Assembly: GCA_963575745.1 (NCBI GenBank)
Contig: CAUYUJ010018869.1
Location: forward strand, 129,383 to 193,382
Direction of reading: 5' to 3'
From: Prorocentrum cordatum
Lineage: Eukaryota; Sar; Dinophyceae; Prorocentrales; Prorocentraceae
Length of the DNA stretch: 64,000 nt
Shown here: positions 11,841 to 22,925 of the stretch, piece after piece
Position numbering within the stretch: position 1 is the stretch's first letter
Layout of the letters: each line of letters opens with the position of its first letter
Notes under the pieces: generated by a model
What the model saw: the letters and a program-made list of their open reading frames with translations, nothing else
Told to the model about the DNA's origin: nothing
Database searches by the model: none
Position numbers and translations under genes: made by a program

Positions 11841-11970
11841 CCATCGCTCGGACGTCCATTCCCTGTGTTTTTTTTTTTTGGTTTCGTGCGTGGTTTTTTC
11901 CCAGGATGATCCAGGATGCTCCTTAATAATCCCCGCCGAGAAAAAGTGCACACGTCCGAGCGATACCAAG
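11841..11970 (-). mobile_element. TIR element family B, copy 1
   Basis: Bounded by ccatcgctcggacgt at the left and acgtccgagcgatacc at the right, which are inverted repeats of about 14 bp. The interior is shared with four other copies (22532, 24140, 42864 and 62429): ttccctgtg, a T-run, ggtttcgtgcgtg, gatccaggatgctcc and ccgccgag. The outer flanks share an imperfect ~12-bp direct repeat, on the minus strand CACCCAGGTACT against CACCCGGGACT. Read on the minus strand the element starts with GT (TTG|GTATCG) and has CCAG at its end, so intron-like excision is possible. No coding capacity. Confidence 0.85.
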
Positions 11971-11994
11971 TACCTGGGTGGGAGTGCAGGCGGG

Positions 11995-13290
11995 CGCCCA
12001 CGTGGGCTTCAAGACGGTCCATGAAGCCCTCCAAAGGCGCCCAAAACCATCCAAGAGGGCCCTTAGGCGGCCCAAGAGAACGCCCAAACGGCCCCAAACA
12101 CGACCAAAACAGGCCAAGACAGGAAAAGGGAACACGAACTCACATTTCGAACTTACCGCCTCAAAATCGGCCCAGGATCTTCCCAGGGGGTCCCCCTGCG
12201 CCCCCGCGACGCCCCAAGATGCTTTGATTTGTGCCTTTTAGGCCCTCTTGAGAATGCTCTTGGAGGCCTCTTGGGGCGTCTTGGAGGCCTCTTGGGCCGT
12301 CAGGAGGCCATCTTGGGCGTCTTGGAGCGATCATCGGGCGTCTCGGATCTCTCTTGGACCGAATTGGGGGCCTCTTGGGGCTCTCTGAGACGGTCCTGAG
12401 AGCGTTGAAAACGGACCCCAGGAGTTCCAGCATCCTTAAGCAGCAATGCCCAGGGTACTTTTGGACCCGGCACCCCCAGGGGCTGCCACGCGCGCGCGAA
12501 TTAGACATTTTCTGACCTGTAACCGGTGCTCTTAGCACGCCTCTGGCCCGTTGGGCCAGCGAATTTAAGCGTTTGGGAATGTACTCCCCGCGCACGCAGG
12601 CTAGCAGACCATGCCCAAGTACTAACAGCCACAGTAGCAAACCACAAAAACGAACACCAACACAAACAACTATAAACAGAGACACCCACCGACAGCCAAA
12701 CCAGAAAACAACGCTCCAAGACAACCGAGCTCGCCCCACGACAGCTACAAGGCCTCCAAGGCGGCAACAAGACTGCCCAAGAAGGCCCCTAAATGCTCAA
12801 AGAGGGCCTCAAGATGGCCCAAGATAGCATCAAGACGGCCCAAGAGGGTGCCATGAGGATGCCCAAGAAGTCCTCGAGAGTACAACAGATTGTTTCCCTG
12901 AGGTTCCTGACATATTCTAACCTCCGCCCAAGACGCTACAAACGGACCCCAAGATGGCCCAGAGGGTGCCCAAGACGGCCCAAGAAGGCCCTCAATACGG
13001 CCCAAAGGGGTACCAATGTGGCCCAAGAGGTCCCCAAGGCAGCCCAACAAGAAAGCTCCAAGAAGGGCCTAAGAGGTGGAAATCGAGCTGGCCTTGACCG
13101 CCTGTTCCTGCAGGACTGCCTCCGTGACCTCAAACATGCCTCCGACAGGCCCCTGAGAGGCCCCAAGAGGCCCCCAAGACGCCCCCGAGAGGCCCAAGAG
13201 ACTCCCACGAGGTATCCCAGGGGTCCCCCTTACAGACCACTACAGGCCTCACTATCGGACCTCAAAAGCTCCCGAGACGCCCTCAAAAGG
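11995..13290. repeat. Degenerate GGCC-type repeat array with an unrelated block inside
   Basis: Two stretches (11995-12420 and 12740-13290) are built from variants of ggcccaagacggcc, ctcttgggccgtcttgg and their complements. The same type occurs at 29450-30170, 37550-38060 and 40440-41075. The translations (LGRLGGLLGPSW-like or RRPKRPPRR-like) are products of the repeat. The block 12430-12570 between them is a separate dispersed repeat. Confidence 0.8.
12436..12562 (+). repeat. Dispersed repeat H, copy 1
   Basis: The segments cccagggtacttttgg, cacccccagggg, cgcgcgcgcgaattaga and ctcttagcacgcctctggcc also occur, in the same order, at 28880-29000. Both copies sit next to GGCC-type arrays. Confidence 0.75.
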
Positions 13291-13605
13291 CCCCAGATAA
13301 TCTCCAACCACTATGCGTATCTGATTAAAACTCCTTCACGCTGCATTGCTACCTTGGCGAGGTAATTAGGGGGTTCGCCACAGGCAGCTGGATGAATGTG
13401 TGCAGCAATTGCACACATCTTGGAGGCTCATTTCAAACTGGGGCTCTCGCTTGAGCCGCTGCCAGTTTCTACGAACGAACATGTAAAGTCGTGCGTCAAC
13501 TGCAAGGATGAGAAGGGCGGCTCCTCCTCAAAGCGGGGCTGCAGCTGGACACATCCTCAAACTTTCCTGGCCCTACACTGCCCCCTGCTGCGTTCCATCT
13601 ACTCT

Positions 13606-13712
13606 AGGAAGACGACGACGACGACCACGACGACCACGACGACGACGACGACGCTGCCGACGACGACGACGACGCCGACGACGACGAAGACGACAACGAC
13701 GACCGCTTCTTT
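13606..13712. repeat. GAC/CCA trinucleotide array
   Basis: gacgacgacgacgaccacgac-type repeat with a few interruptions. Confidence 0.9.
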
Positions 13713-13863
13713 CAAGGAGCTCCCGCCAGAGTTGCGGGCCCCCGGGACGCTCGGTTTTCCAAGGGGGGGGGCCTCGCGCAGTGAAAGGAACAGGCAGAGG
13801 GACTGACGCGAACGGGACTTGGGGCGAGAGGGTGTTACAGCATCGCTGATGCATCTTGGGTCT

Positions 13864-14178
13864 ATTATGATCCTCCTCCTCCTCCTCGTCCTCCTATCAC
13901 TCTCGCTCTCTTTCTCGCTTTCTCTCTCTCTCGCTCTCGTTATTGTTTCTTCGTTCTCTCTCTCTCTCTCTCTCTCTGTTGGTGTCTTTATTTCGTTCTT
14001 TCTCTCGCGTTCTACATGGACACACATAACTCCCTCACTCTCTCTCCCCGCCCCTCTCTCCCTCTCCCTCTCTCTCTCTCTCTTCCACCTTCTCTCTCTC
14101 TCTCTCTTGCTTTCTCTCTCTGTCTCTCTCCTTCTCTCCCTCTGTCTCCCTCTCTCTCTCTCCCTCCCTCTCTGACAT
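13864..14178. repeat. CT dinucleotide-rich region
   Basis: Long ctctctct runs with occasional gtttc or gcg interruptions. Leu/Ser-rich and Arg/Glu-rich ORFs are artefacts. Confidence 0.9.
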
Positions 14179-14407
14179 GTGGAGATGTGAAGCTGCACGC
14201 GTCTGCACGTATCCGCCACTTCTGTGGCAACGGCCGCGACCTCTCCTCCGTCGCGCTCCCCTCACGCCTCCGCACCTCCGCGCAGAGCTGCGCCGGTGCC
14301 CGCGATGTCTCCTGCTGCTTGTGGAGCAGTTCGCGGAGCTGGTCCAGCTCCTGCTGCTGGGACTCGGTCTTCCTCCCACGGCGGCCACAGAGCCCGCGCA
14401 CAGAGGA

Positions 14408-14690
14408 CAGCCCTGCTCCTCCTCCTCCTCCTCCTCCTCCTCCCTCCTCCTCCTCCCTCCTCCTCCTCCTCCTCCTCCTCCTCCTCCTCCTCCTCCTCCT
14501 CCTCCTCCTCCTCCTCCTCCTCCTCCTCCTCCTCGTCCTCCTCCTCCCTCCTATCCTCCTCTTCCTCCTCCTCCATCCTATCCTCCTCTTCCTGTCCCCT
14601 CTTTCCTCCTCCCCCCCCTCCTCCTTCCCGAGCCCCTTCCTACTGCTGCTCCTGCTCCTCCTTCTCCTCCCCCTACCGCTCCTGTCCTAC
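14408..14690. repeat. CCT trinucleotide array
   Basis: (CCT)n with runs of more than 30 units, giving poly-Ser, poly-Pro, poly-Leu and poly-Glu ORFs in different frames. Confidence 0.95.
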
Positions 14691-16320
14691 TTGCAGTGGT
14701 CGACACGAAGTCGAACACGATAACTGCACTTAGGCGACAATAGTGCGTGCCAAATGGGATGCGACAACTTCCGTGCTGACTCTCGTGTTCTTTGTCTCGT
14801 CCTGTGACCCGCCGGTCGGCTGGGTGAGACAATCCCACTGGAGAGCAGCATGCCTGCGGCGGCCAGACACGACCACTGACTTATGAAGGCGATGCATGCG
14901 GCGACCGCTGGGAGAAGCGTCGAACACAAGCGAGCTGCAACCGTGCCGCAGGAGACAACCGATCAAACGACCGACCGAGTAGCGCGGCAAGCTGCACCTT
15001 CGCTGCAGAGCCACAGCCCGATCGTTGGCCCGACGAGGGGAGTGTCGGCCACCGACAGGTGGCTGGCGACTCCACGATTGTGCCTTGCTGGCGCTGCTGT
15101 GCAGCCGACCCGGGAGGAGCGCGGGCGGGATCTCGGCACCAGCCAGGGCGCGCGAGAGACGAGCAAGGCCAGCTCTTTGGCGGCTTCGTGCCGTGCCGAC
15201 TTCGGCGTCGGTTTCGGACACCGCGCGGATCGTTGAGCCTCAAACGATCTGCGCGCGTTCGCTGGCGGAACGACACGCTGTCGAAAAGTTCCCGAACGCA
15301 AGTCGGTGCTCTCTCGCCCGCCAGATCATTCCGAATTGGCCGATGCTGGGCCACCAGTGGCGTTCAACCTAGAACGCCCGCGCAGGGTTCGTCGCCGCGT
15401 CGACACGACACGAATCCAACGCGAACCTACCGCATCTTGGAGGCAGCTGGGGGGTCTGACCTGGTTGGGACCCCAGAAAATCGGTGGGAGGGGGGATGAA
15501 AGCAGCTCCGCTCCAAATCGGTCCTCGGACCCGTCCCGGGCCCACTTAGTGCCGGCATTCATCCTGGATCCGCTTGGACGGCTGCGGGCCCCGACAACGG
15601 CCCCCAGCGGCCGAAAAGGGCAAAAAACCTTCCGGACCCCAGCGCCTCGAGCCCGGCCACCCCCGAAACTAGTGCTGGGCCACCTTAGACCTCACACGAC
15701 TCCAAGTTGAGCCTGGTCGAGAAGTACAGATCCTGGGCTGTCGACGCTACTCGATGCCAATCAACGCTAATCGACGCTGCATCGACTCTACATCGGCGCT
15801 TTCTCGCCGATGATCACACGCTAGCGCACGCTAGCGCACTGCGGAATTACGAGGACATGAGAGGCAATTCATGGTTTGCTACCGAATGAACCTACCGCAC
15901 CCTGTGCTTCTCGATACCACCTGCGGGGGCGACGCCCCCCCCCCCCCCCCGCCGGCAGCCCCAAACCCGACCGCCCCCGGACGCGGGCAGACGCCGCGCG
16001 CCGAAGGCGCTCCAGTCCCCGGAGCGGCCCGCGCAGCCGGGGCGCGGTTGAGCCTTAGCGGCGGCCGGGGGACTGAATTGGATCTTTCCCGAGGCGTAGC
16101 TCGAGCAGTGCTATGCTAGCCGCATGCTGCTTATCAGGGCACGTGCAATCAATGACTGGCAGAACAGAGCGCTGCACCGATCCGAAAAGTTCCTCGACCT
16201 TGCCTCGGTGCAGATCGTCGCTGTCCAGGCCGGCGCTGAATCGAAGATGGCCTCGCCTCGGCCCTGAGACCTCAGGAAGTAGGGGGGAGGCGGAGAAGCT
16301 CCAAATATAAATATCGGGTC
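14691..16320. other. Unassigned region
   Basis: Overlapping ORFs of 100-160 codons on both strands (for example minus 15221-14730 and plus 15025-15372) resemble no family I know. Positions 15735-15790 carry repeated tcgacgct/catcgac phrases. Positions 15937-15952 are a C-run. Confidence 0.4.
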
Positions 16321-16325
16321 TCGCG

Positions 16326-16611
16326 GGGGAGGAGGAGGAGGAGGAGGAGGAGGAGGAGGAGGAGGGGAGGAGGAGGACAGGTGGGAGGAGAGGAGGAGGA
16401 GGAGGGAGGAGGGAGGGAGGAGGAGAGGAGGATGAGGAGGAGGAGGAGGGAGGAGAGAGGAGGAGGAGGAGGAGGATGGGAGGAGGAGGAGGAGGAGGAG
16501 GAGGAGGAGGAGGAGGAGGAGGAGGAGGAGGAGGAGGAGGAGGAGGAGGAGGAGGATGAGGAGGAGGAGGAGGAGGAGGAGGAGGAGGAGGAGGAGGAGG
16601 AGGAGGAGGAG
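16326..16611. repeat. GGA trinucleotide array
   Basis: About 280 bases of almost pure (GGA)n. It lies just downstream, in minus-strand sense, of the 11-residue repeat protein. Confidence 0.95.
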
Positions 16612-16797
16612 TTTTTTAAACCCGCGTGCTCCCGCCCATGAGTGGGTGCCCCTGGTCTCGGCACCCCGCGCAGGCAACGCGCCCGAGGCGGGGTGGGCCA
16701 GCGGCCTCATGTCACGGCGTCCTGCTGCTGCCACTCGAAGACTCCTGGAGTCACCCCGCGAGCGGCGGCAGTCTGAAGAAATGCTGCCGCCGCCCTC

Positions 16798-18830
16798 TCA
16801 GAGCTTGAGGAGCAGCCTGATGGACGGCCGCAGCCGCTCCTCCGCTCTGCGCTCTTCCAGGGACCGCACTGGCCGCTGGTCCCTGGACTCGTGGGCCTTC
16901 ACGGCCGCCTTGCCTGGCGCATGGCAGTGGCCTAACCCCTCGCCGCGCTGGGGTGCTTTGCGGCCTAACCCCTCGCCGCGCAGGGGTCCTCCGTGACCTA
17001 CCCCCTCGCCGCGCTGGGGCCTGCTGCGGTCTGGCCCCTCACCGCGCTGGGGTTCTCCGTGGCCTAACCCCTCGCCACGCGGGGGTCTGCTGCGGTCTAA
17101 CCCCTCACCGCGCTGGGGTCCGTCATGGCCTGACCCTTCGCCGCGCTGGGGGTCGGCACGGTCTAACCCCTCACCGCGCTGGGGAACTTCGTGGCCTAAC
17201 CCCTCGCCACGCTGGGCGCCGCTGCGGTCTAACCCCTCACCGCGCTGGGGTGCTCCGTGGCCTAACCCCTCGCCACGCAGGGGCCTGCTGCGGTCTAACC
17301 CCTCACCGCGCTGGGGTCCTCTGTGGCCTAACCCCTCGCCGCGCAGGGGCCTGCTGCGGTTCGACCCCTCACCACTATGGGGTCCGCCGTGGCCTAACCC
17401 CTCGCCACGCTGGGGATCGTTGCGGTCTAGCCCCTCGCCGCGCCGGGGTGCTCCGTGGCCCAGCCCCTCGCCGCGCAGGGGCCTGCTGCGGTCTAAACCC
17501 TCACCGCGCTGGGGTCCTCTGTGGCCTAACCCCTCGCCACGCGGGGGTCCTCTGCGGTCTGCCCCATCACCGCGCTGGGGTCCTCTGTGGCCAAACCCCT
17601 CTCCATGCTGGGGTCTGCTGCGGTCTAACCCCTCACCGCGCTGGGGTCCTCCGTGGCCTATCCCCTCGCCACGCTGGGGTCCTCTGCAGCCTGCCATGTG
17701 GTGCCCTATGCTGTCATGTTCATCTGGGTTCTGCTGGTGGTTGTCATCGCTGTCCTGCTTGTCTGCGGGCTGCTGGAGGCAATCCTCGCTGTTCTCCTCG
17801 TCTAGGAAGTGGTCGAGGTCAGCCATGTCCATGGTGCTCCGTCCTGCTGGTGGGCGACGGGCACCCCTCTGCATCCCGTCTGGCGCAGGGCTGTGGCCTA
17901 ACCCCTCGCCTCGCTGGGGTCCTCTGCGGCCTACCCCCTCGCCGCGCAGGGGTCCAAGGTGGCCTGGCCCCTCTCCACGCAGGGCCTGCTGCGGTCTAAC
18001 CCTTCACCGCGCTGGGGCCCGCTGTGACCTGACCCCTCGCCTCGCTGGGGGTCGGTGCGGTCTAGCCCCTCACCGCGCTGGGGTCCTCCGTGGTCTGACC
18101 TCTCGTCACGCTGGGATCCTCTGCAGCCTGCCATGTGGTGCCCGATGCTGTTCTGGTAATCTGGGATCTGCTGGTGGTTGTCATCGCCATCCTGCTTGTC
18201 TGCGGGCTGCTGGGAGCTGTCCTCGCTGTTCTCCTCGTCCTGGAAGAGGTCGTGGTGAACCATGCCAGTGGAGTTCCGTCCTGCTGGTGGGGGACGGGCA
18301 CACCTCTGCATCCCGCCTGGCGCAGGGCTGCGGCCTAACCCCTCGCCACGCTGGGGTCCTCTGCGGCCTGCCCCCTCGCCGCGCAGGGGTCCTTCGTGGC
18401 CTAACCCCTCGCCGCGCTGGGGCCTGCTGCGGTCTAACCCCTCGCCGCGCTGGGGTCCGCCGTGGCCTAACCCGTCGCCACGCCGGGGGTCGGCGCAGTC
18501 TAACCCCTGACCGTGTTGGGAACCTCCATGTCCTAGCCCAACGCCGCGCTGGGGGCCGTTGCAGTCTAACCCCTCACCGCGCGGGGGTGCTGGGCCTCCT
18601 TTTCGCACTGCTGCTGGCGTGACCGCTCCGAGGAGCTGTTCTGCCATGGTCCTGCGTCGCGCCGCCTCGCGAGGGCCCTGCTGATGGATGCTCATGCGCT
18701 CCATTCCACTGTTGCGCCGGGCCATGCGGCAGGTGTCCTCTGCCGCTCTGCGCTGGCTGTTTTGTCTGCTTGGCCCTGGGTTGTCACTGAAGAGCCGCTG
18801 GTATGGACTTGTCTGGAGCTCCCTCAGCAC
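16798..18830 (-). pseudogene. 11-residue tandem-repeat protein downstream of LINE remnant 2
   Basis: Minus-strand frames 18830-17931 and 17874-16798 encode about 40 repeats of an 11-residue unit, GPQRGEGLGHG alternating with RPQRGEGLDRS, that is a 33-bp unit in 66-bp dimers. Two copies of a non-repeat acidic segment (DEENSEDCLQQPADKQD, then DDNHQQ) interrupt the array, near 17825-17730 and 18245-18150, so a unit of about 440 bp was duplicated. The frames separate near 17981-17984, where this copy has caggg and sister units have cagggg, a one-base loss. The N-terminal side (QTSPYQRLFSDNPGPSRQNS...) and C-terminal side (HESRDQRPVRSLEERRAEER) are not repetitive. Because the repeat lacks stops, the plus strand is also open for 350-400 codons. 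I favour the minus strand since the non-repeat segments look like ordinary hydrophilic protein only there and the upstream LINE shares the strand. Function unknown. Confidence 0.6.
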
Positions 18831-18905
18831 ATGGGGTACGCACGCCGCACTCCACGTTTGCCAGCCTCTCTCACCTGCTTGCTGGGCCCAGCCTCCTGCC
18901 AGCGT

Positions 18906-20034
18906 TTACATGAGCTGCTCCAGGCGGTTCCTCTCAATCCAGGCCATCTCACGCTCAGGGTCTTCTGCATGTCCTCGTTGCTGGCAGAGTCGCGGGTGCT
19001 GCATGCCTGCCTCCTTGGCCCCCCGCACGTACTTCATCAGGTCAGGCCCTGTCGGCTTGGCGAGCCATGGCGTCCCCATGCATGGTCGTGCTGGCCTTGA
19101 CGCTGGTTGTGGCATCGTAGTGCTGGTCTAGCGCCTCGACGATGTCCATGCCATGGTCACTGTCATGGCCTTCCAGCTCTGGCACCTCGTTGTCTGGTTG
19201 CGTTGGGTCGTCGTCCAGGTGCTCTGAGGTCCACGGCCTGTAGCCATCCGCCGTGCAGGGTATGGCCTGCGCTCACTGCTGGGGGTGCTTTGGGTGAGGA
19301 TGATCGCCCGCCTGCCCTGGAAGGCTTCCACGTGTGCCCTTGCCGCCTGATGTCTGGCGCCGTGCGGGGGGGTGAGCATGTATGTCATGAGCCTCCTTCT
19401 CGCCTTGTGGGTGCTCTTCCAGTTGTCCTCGCAGAATTCGCTGATCTGCTGGATCTCCCTCGGCGTGGCTGCCTTCTTCTGGTCTTGGACGTCCGTCCTG
19501 CTTCCAGTGGTGGCAGCTAGCAGGCACGGGACACTGTGCTCCATCCAGTCGCCCTTGCCCTCCCAAACCTCCTGGTCCACCATGTTCATCCACTGCTCCG
19601 CGTAGCCCTCCATGTGGTCCACAAGCTGCCAGCTCGCTTGGGCTGCTGGGTGGGGATGCCTTGCCAGTTGTGGCTGAGCTTGCTGCGGTGTCTCTGCTTC
19701 CGAGTTTTCTCCGTCCAGGTCGATCACCTCTGCGCTGCTCACCCTTGGGTTGAAACCCATAATCGTGACCTCCTCTGGAAGGCGCGGCTGCCGCTTGGCC
19801 CTCATCATGCTGTGCTCTTCGCGGCAGCCTCCCCTTCTGCAGGTTCATGATGACTCTGCGCCCCGCTGTGGTTGGCGGGGCGCATGGCTTGGCCAGCTTG
19901 CGAGCAACGCCTGCAACGATTCGGCCCTTGTGGTTCCCTAGGTAGCTTGTGGCCCCACACTTCTCGCACCAGAGCCAGTCCTGCGCGAGCTGCGTCTTGT
20001 GGGTGTCATAGACGACCCGCGTGCCGATCTGCAC
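18906..20034 (-). pseudogene. LINE remnant 2: C-terminal tail after RNase H
   Basis: Continues the RNase H frame on the minus strand. It begins with WLWCEKCGATSYLGNHKGR (near 19975-19920), a Cys-x2-Cys motif typical of the tail of dinoflagellate LINE polyproteins, then GFNPRVSSAEVIDLDGENSE and an acidic/charged region. The likely frame changes several times (about 19830 and 19270) and meets stops at 19273, 19128 and 18906. The most protein-like frame at 19260-19080 reads YRPWTSEHLDDDPTQPDNEV and then MDIVEALDQHYDATTS. It runs towards the 11-residue repeat region without a clear boundary, so that region may be the far C-terminus of the same polyprotein. Confidence 0.6.
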
Positions 20035-20905
20035 TGTCTTGAAATCGAGCCTCGCGTCCCCGTGCTGGTCCAGGTGACTGCTTTCTCCTCCCTGGCACTC
20101 CCGTCTCTGCTAGCCAGGCTCGTGCACGTTGCCCGTTGGTGGGGCCGCTTCTGCATGTCGCACGCCACCAGCTCGAATGTAGTTTGCGCAGGTCATGGCC
20201 GAGCTGTACTGCCTTCCCCCTTGCATCATGTGGCCTTTTGCGCTTGGACTTTGATCGCTGAGCCACCTTGTTGGGATCCTCAACCATCACCGCCATGCTG
20301 ATGCCCAGCAGCCTGTTCTGGACTGCCACCGTGATCTGGTCCCTGACCTGCTGCTGCGCGATTATGGCTGGGTCCAGCGCTCCATGCTCCGCTCCCCAGC
20401 TTGCGTACTTGTCTGCCATCTCGTTGCCTATGACCCACCATGTTGGTCCTGTCCACCGTTCCAGCTCCGTCGGGTGCTCGATCATGTGGCTGGGGATGTG
20501 GTGGCCCATGATGTGGCCAGTGCTGTTCTGGAGCTGCCGCTTGGCCATGAGCCAGAGGTCGAAATTGGTGCTCCTGTAATCGAGGTCCTCTGGGTCTTGG
20601 ATCTGCTTGCGAGCGTCCAGGGCGCACTTGCAGTCGCTGGCGATGTTGAGCCCTCGTGCAGAGGCCGTCGTCGTGTAGCCGATCGCCTTGCTCATGGCCG
20701 TGAGCTCCGCCCTTGGCACCGTGTGCGGCGCCCTTATTGTGCCGTACCAAGCCGCAACCTCCTGGGGCAGGCCGTCCTTGTCGTGTCTGAAAGCCACCAC
20801 CGCCCAGCCGCATCTCCGTAGCCTGGGGTCCTTGGCGGTCTCGCCTGCCCCCCCCTGAGCCGTCCGTGAACACGTAATCGGCTTGGACTGTGTGGCCCTC
20901 TTGCA
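20005..20905 (-). pseudogene. LINE remnant 2: RNase H domain
   Basis: The domain degrades the RNA strand of the RNA-DNA hybrid during reverse transcription. It starts with YVFTDGSGG (first catalytic Asp, near 20876-20850) in one frame. It continues after a frameshift near 20850 with CGWAVVAFRHDKDG, then AELTAMSKAI (catalytic Glu region), LNIASDCKCALDA (second Asp) and, after a long loop, WVIGNEMADKYASWGAEH (last Asp, near 20430-20405). Following it, SKSKRKRPHDARGKAVQ and HDLRKLHSSWW lead towards the Cys-rich tail. All expected catalytic acids are visible, but the frameshift makes the copy non-functional unless it is an assembly error. Confidence 0.85.
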
Positions 20906-20970
20906 CTGCTGCTTGGGTCTCCGCGTTGGTGCAGAAGATGTGTGCCGCCTTCTCGACGTCCTCGTCTGGG

Positions 20971-21623
20971 TCAACTGTTACTGCCCATGCTGCTGGTGGG
21001 ATCCCTCTGAGCCAGAAGTGCTCGTCCTGCTGCTGGTCGAGAGCGTCCATGGCCTTCTTTCTTGACTAGCTCTGTGTTGTTGCAGTGGCCGATCTCCTCG
21101 TTTGCGGGGCAGGCGTAGTAGCGGTGCTTTTCCGTCTCGATGGCCACTCCGCACCTGGCGCAGGTGTCTTCCCCTTCCTGGTTGAGGTTCGCTGCTCTGC
21201 GCCGCTCCCGCGTCCAAATGCTTGCCACTGCGATGGTCTCCAGCATGGCCGCCTCAGCGTGTTGCCCTTTGCGTCGCCTTCTCCTCAAGTGTCTCTGCAG
21301 CTGGTAGAGGTCGCCCCCTCATTCAGTCCTGCGCCGTGCCGATGCTCTGCCGCTTGCTGCCAGAGCTGTTGCTGAGCGCTCAACTGGACCTCCTGAAGGA
21401 GCGCTCCGAAGTGCGGGATGTCTTCGGGTCGGTAAGCCCACTCATCTCCTGCTGGGCTGGTCCAGCTATCCAGCCGCCTTGGGTTCCAGCCCAGCCCCAG
21501 CAGCTGCACGATGACTCCTGCCATGGGGCCCTTTACCTGGTTCCACCTCCTGTTGGGCTCCAGGGCCTGCAGCTTGTCATACAGCATGTGCCAGCCTCTT
21601 TGGTACCGACGGGTGGTCCACAA
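20971..21623 (-). pseudogene. LINE remnant 2: post-RT linker and zinc-binding segment
   Basis: The frame 21623-21285 (LEPNRRWNQVKGPMAGVIVQ) is the domain found after the RT in this type of element; its relative in remnant 1 is at 6032-6430. The overlapping frame 21288-20971 carries CARCGVAIETEKHRYYACPA, a Cys-x2-Cys...His...Cys knuckle, directly before the RNase H start. At least one frameshift lies near 21285. Confidence 0.75.
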
Positions 21624-21692
21624 TGGTGAGCCAGAACTGCTTGACTTGGTCCACGATGGCCCTGGTGACCGCCTCCTGCGCGCCCCTCTGGA

Positions 21693-22290
21693 TCAGGAGT
21701 ATGGTGGCTGTGCATATGCCTGCTTTGTGCCCTCCTGTGAGCAGCGCTGCCTCTGTGGCCCTGACCTTGATCGCCTCCGTGGGGGTGATGCCGTGCGCTG
21801 GCAGGTCCCAAGCTTGTTGGCAGTAGGCCCCCGCTGCGTATACCTTGGCTGCCCCTCTGGCGTCCGTCTTGGCAAGGGCCTTGAGCTTTTCAATGCGCTG
21901 CTTTGCTTTGGATTGGCTGCATGGGTAGGCCGCTTCAGCTGCTTGCCCAGCCCCGTATCCACGCCCAGGTCTCGGACCACTCCTGGCTGCTTATTCGGGG
22001 TGCCCAGGCCATCCAGGATGTTGGCGATCTCCTGCTGAAGGTCTTTGTCGGAGGCCACGACTGCCGTCTTGACGGAGATCGGGATGGAGAGCCTCGCGAA
22101 ACCCTGATGCACCAAGGCGGCCACGTACCTCACCTGCTCTATGACCTGCTTTCTTGCTCCTTCGATCTGCAGTGCCAGGTCGTCCAGGTACTGCTGGATC
22201 ACCACGTAGATGTAGTTCATGTGCGCAGCCTCCAGGATGCCGTAGAGGAGCGGCCTCGTGAGGTCCACGGCCTGGCCTCATCCTGCTACC
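21693..22290 (-). pseudogene. LINE remnant 2: reverse transcriptase, C-terminal part
   Basis: The minus-strand frame 22268-21693 contains VVIQQYLDDLALQIEG with the YLDD form of the RT catalytic motif C (near 22200-22180), followed by the primer-grip and thumb side (HQGFARLSIPISVKTAVVAS). Motifs A and B are absent: homology ends abruptly near 22290, where a (GGA)n tract begins. This fits the 5' truncation common in LINE copies. Downstream on the same strand come linker, zinc knuckle, RNase H and tail in the expected order. Confidence 0.85.
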
Positions 22291-22317
22291 ATGCTGTTGG
22301 CTGGCTCGAAGATGTCG

Positions 22318-22400
22318 GAGAAGAGGCTGAGGAGGAGGAGGAGGACAGGATGGAGGAGGAGGAGGAGTAGGAGGAGGAGGAGGAGGAGGAGGAGGAGGCT
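22318..22400. repeat. GGA tract at the truncated end of LINE remnant 2
   Basis: (GGA)n with few interruptions, immediately adjoining the broken 5' side of the RT fragment. Confidence 0.9.
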
Positions 22401-22531
22401 CCCAGCTCCTGCGCTGCGGGAGCCCCTTCGCGCGTGTCCCTGGCCCGAGCCCGGTGCCCTCGCGCCGCTACCCAGGCCCGCCGTGACCCCCTTCTGAACC
22501 TCCACCCCTCGCGGGGGGGGGCGCCCCCTGG

Positions 22532-22658
22532 CCAGCGCTCGGACGTCCATTCCCCGTGTTTTTTTTCGGTTTCGTGCGTGGCGTCTTCGCAGGATGATCC
22601 AGGATGCTCCTTAACAGTCCCCGCCGAGAAAAGGTGCACACGTCCGAGCGATACCAAG
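22532..22658 (-). mobile_element. TIR element family B, copy 2
   Basis: Left end ccagcgctcggacgtcc and right end cacgtccgagcgatacc are inverted. The interior matches copy 1 closely (gtgcgtgg, gatgatccaggatgctcc, ttaacagtccccgccgag). It is flanked by a direct repeat of about 20 bp: tcgcggggggcgcccctgg at the right against the same sequence with extra G/C bases at the left (about 22509-22531). Read on the minus strand it begins with GT (TTG|GTATCG) and is followed by CCAG. Confidence 0.9.
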
Positions 22659-22684
22659 TCGCGGGGGGCGCCCCTGGCGCGGGT

Positions 22685-22925
22685 CATATCATCTCTGCCC
22701 CGTCGCTCCCGGGCGGAGCCCCGACGAAAGTCTTACTCAGCGTGGATGGTATAGGAGCGTTCGACCACATCAGCCGTGCGCGGATATTTGAAAGATTATT
22801 ACGCACACCGGCACTGCATGGTCTGATGCCATGTGTGCGCCAGTGAAACGGTGTGCAATCCGAATTCCGATGGACAGGCGACGGTAGCGTGGTGGAGACT
22901 AGGCGACGGCGGGGAACGAGGCGTT
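22685..22925 (+). pseudogene. Reverse transcriptase scrap (motif A region)
   Basis: The plus-strand frame reads KVLLSVDGIGAFDHISRARI and FERLLRTPALHGLMPCVRQ. DGIGAFDHISR is the form of RT motif A (catalytic Asp plus AFD) seen in dinoflagellate LINEs. After a stop near 22845, and in another frame, SEFRWTGDGSVVETR resembles the sequence that follows. About 80 codons only, with no motif B or C. It begins right after a family B element and may overlap the end of the minus-strand split gene. Confidence 0.75.

Noticed and set aside
16920-18600. CRISPR-like regular 33-bp repeats
   Set aside because: Units are contiguous, with no unique spacers, no leader and no cas genes. It is a coding-type tandem repeat in a eukaryotic setting.
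16953-18622. Plus-strand ORFs of 348 and 400 codons with a GLTPRHAGVLCG-type repeat
   Set aside because: They mirror the 33-bp repeat. The two non-repeat segments look like ordinary hydrophilic protein only on the minus strand, and the neighbouring LINE is on the minus strand.
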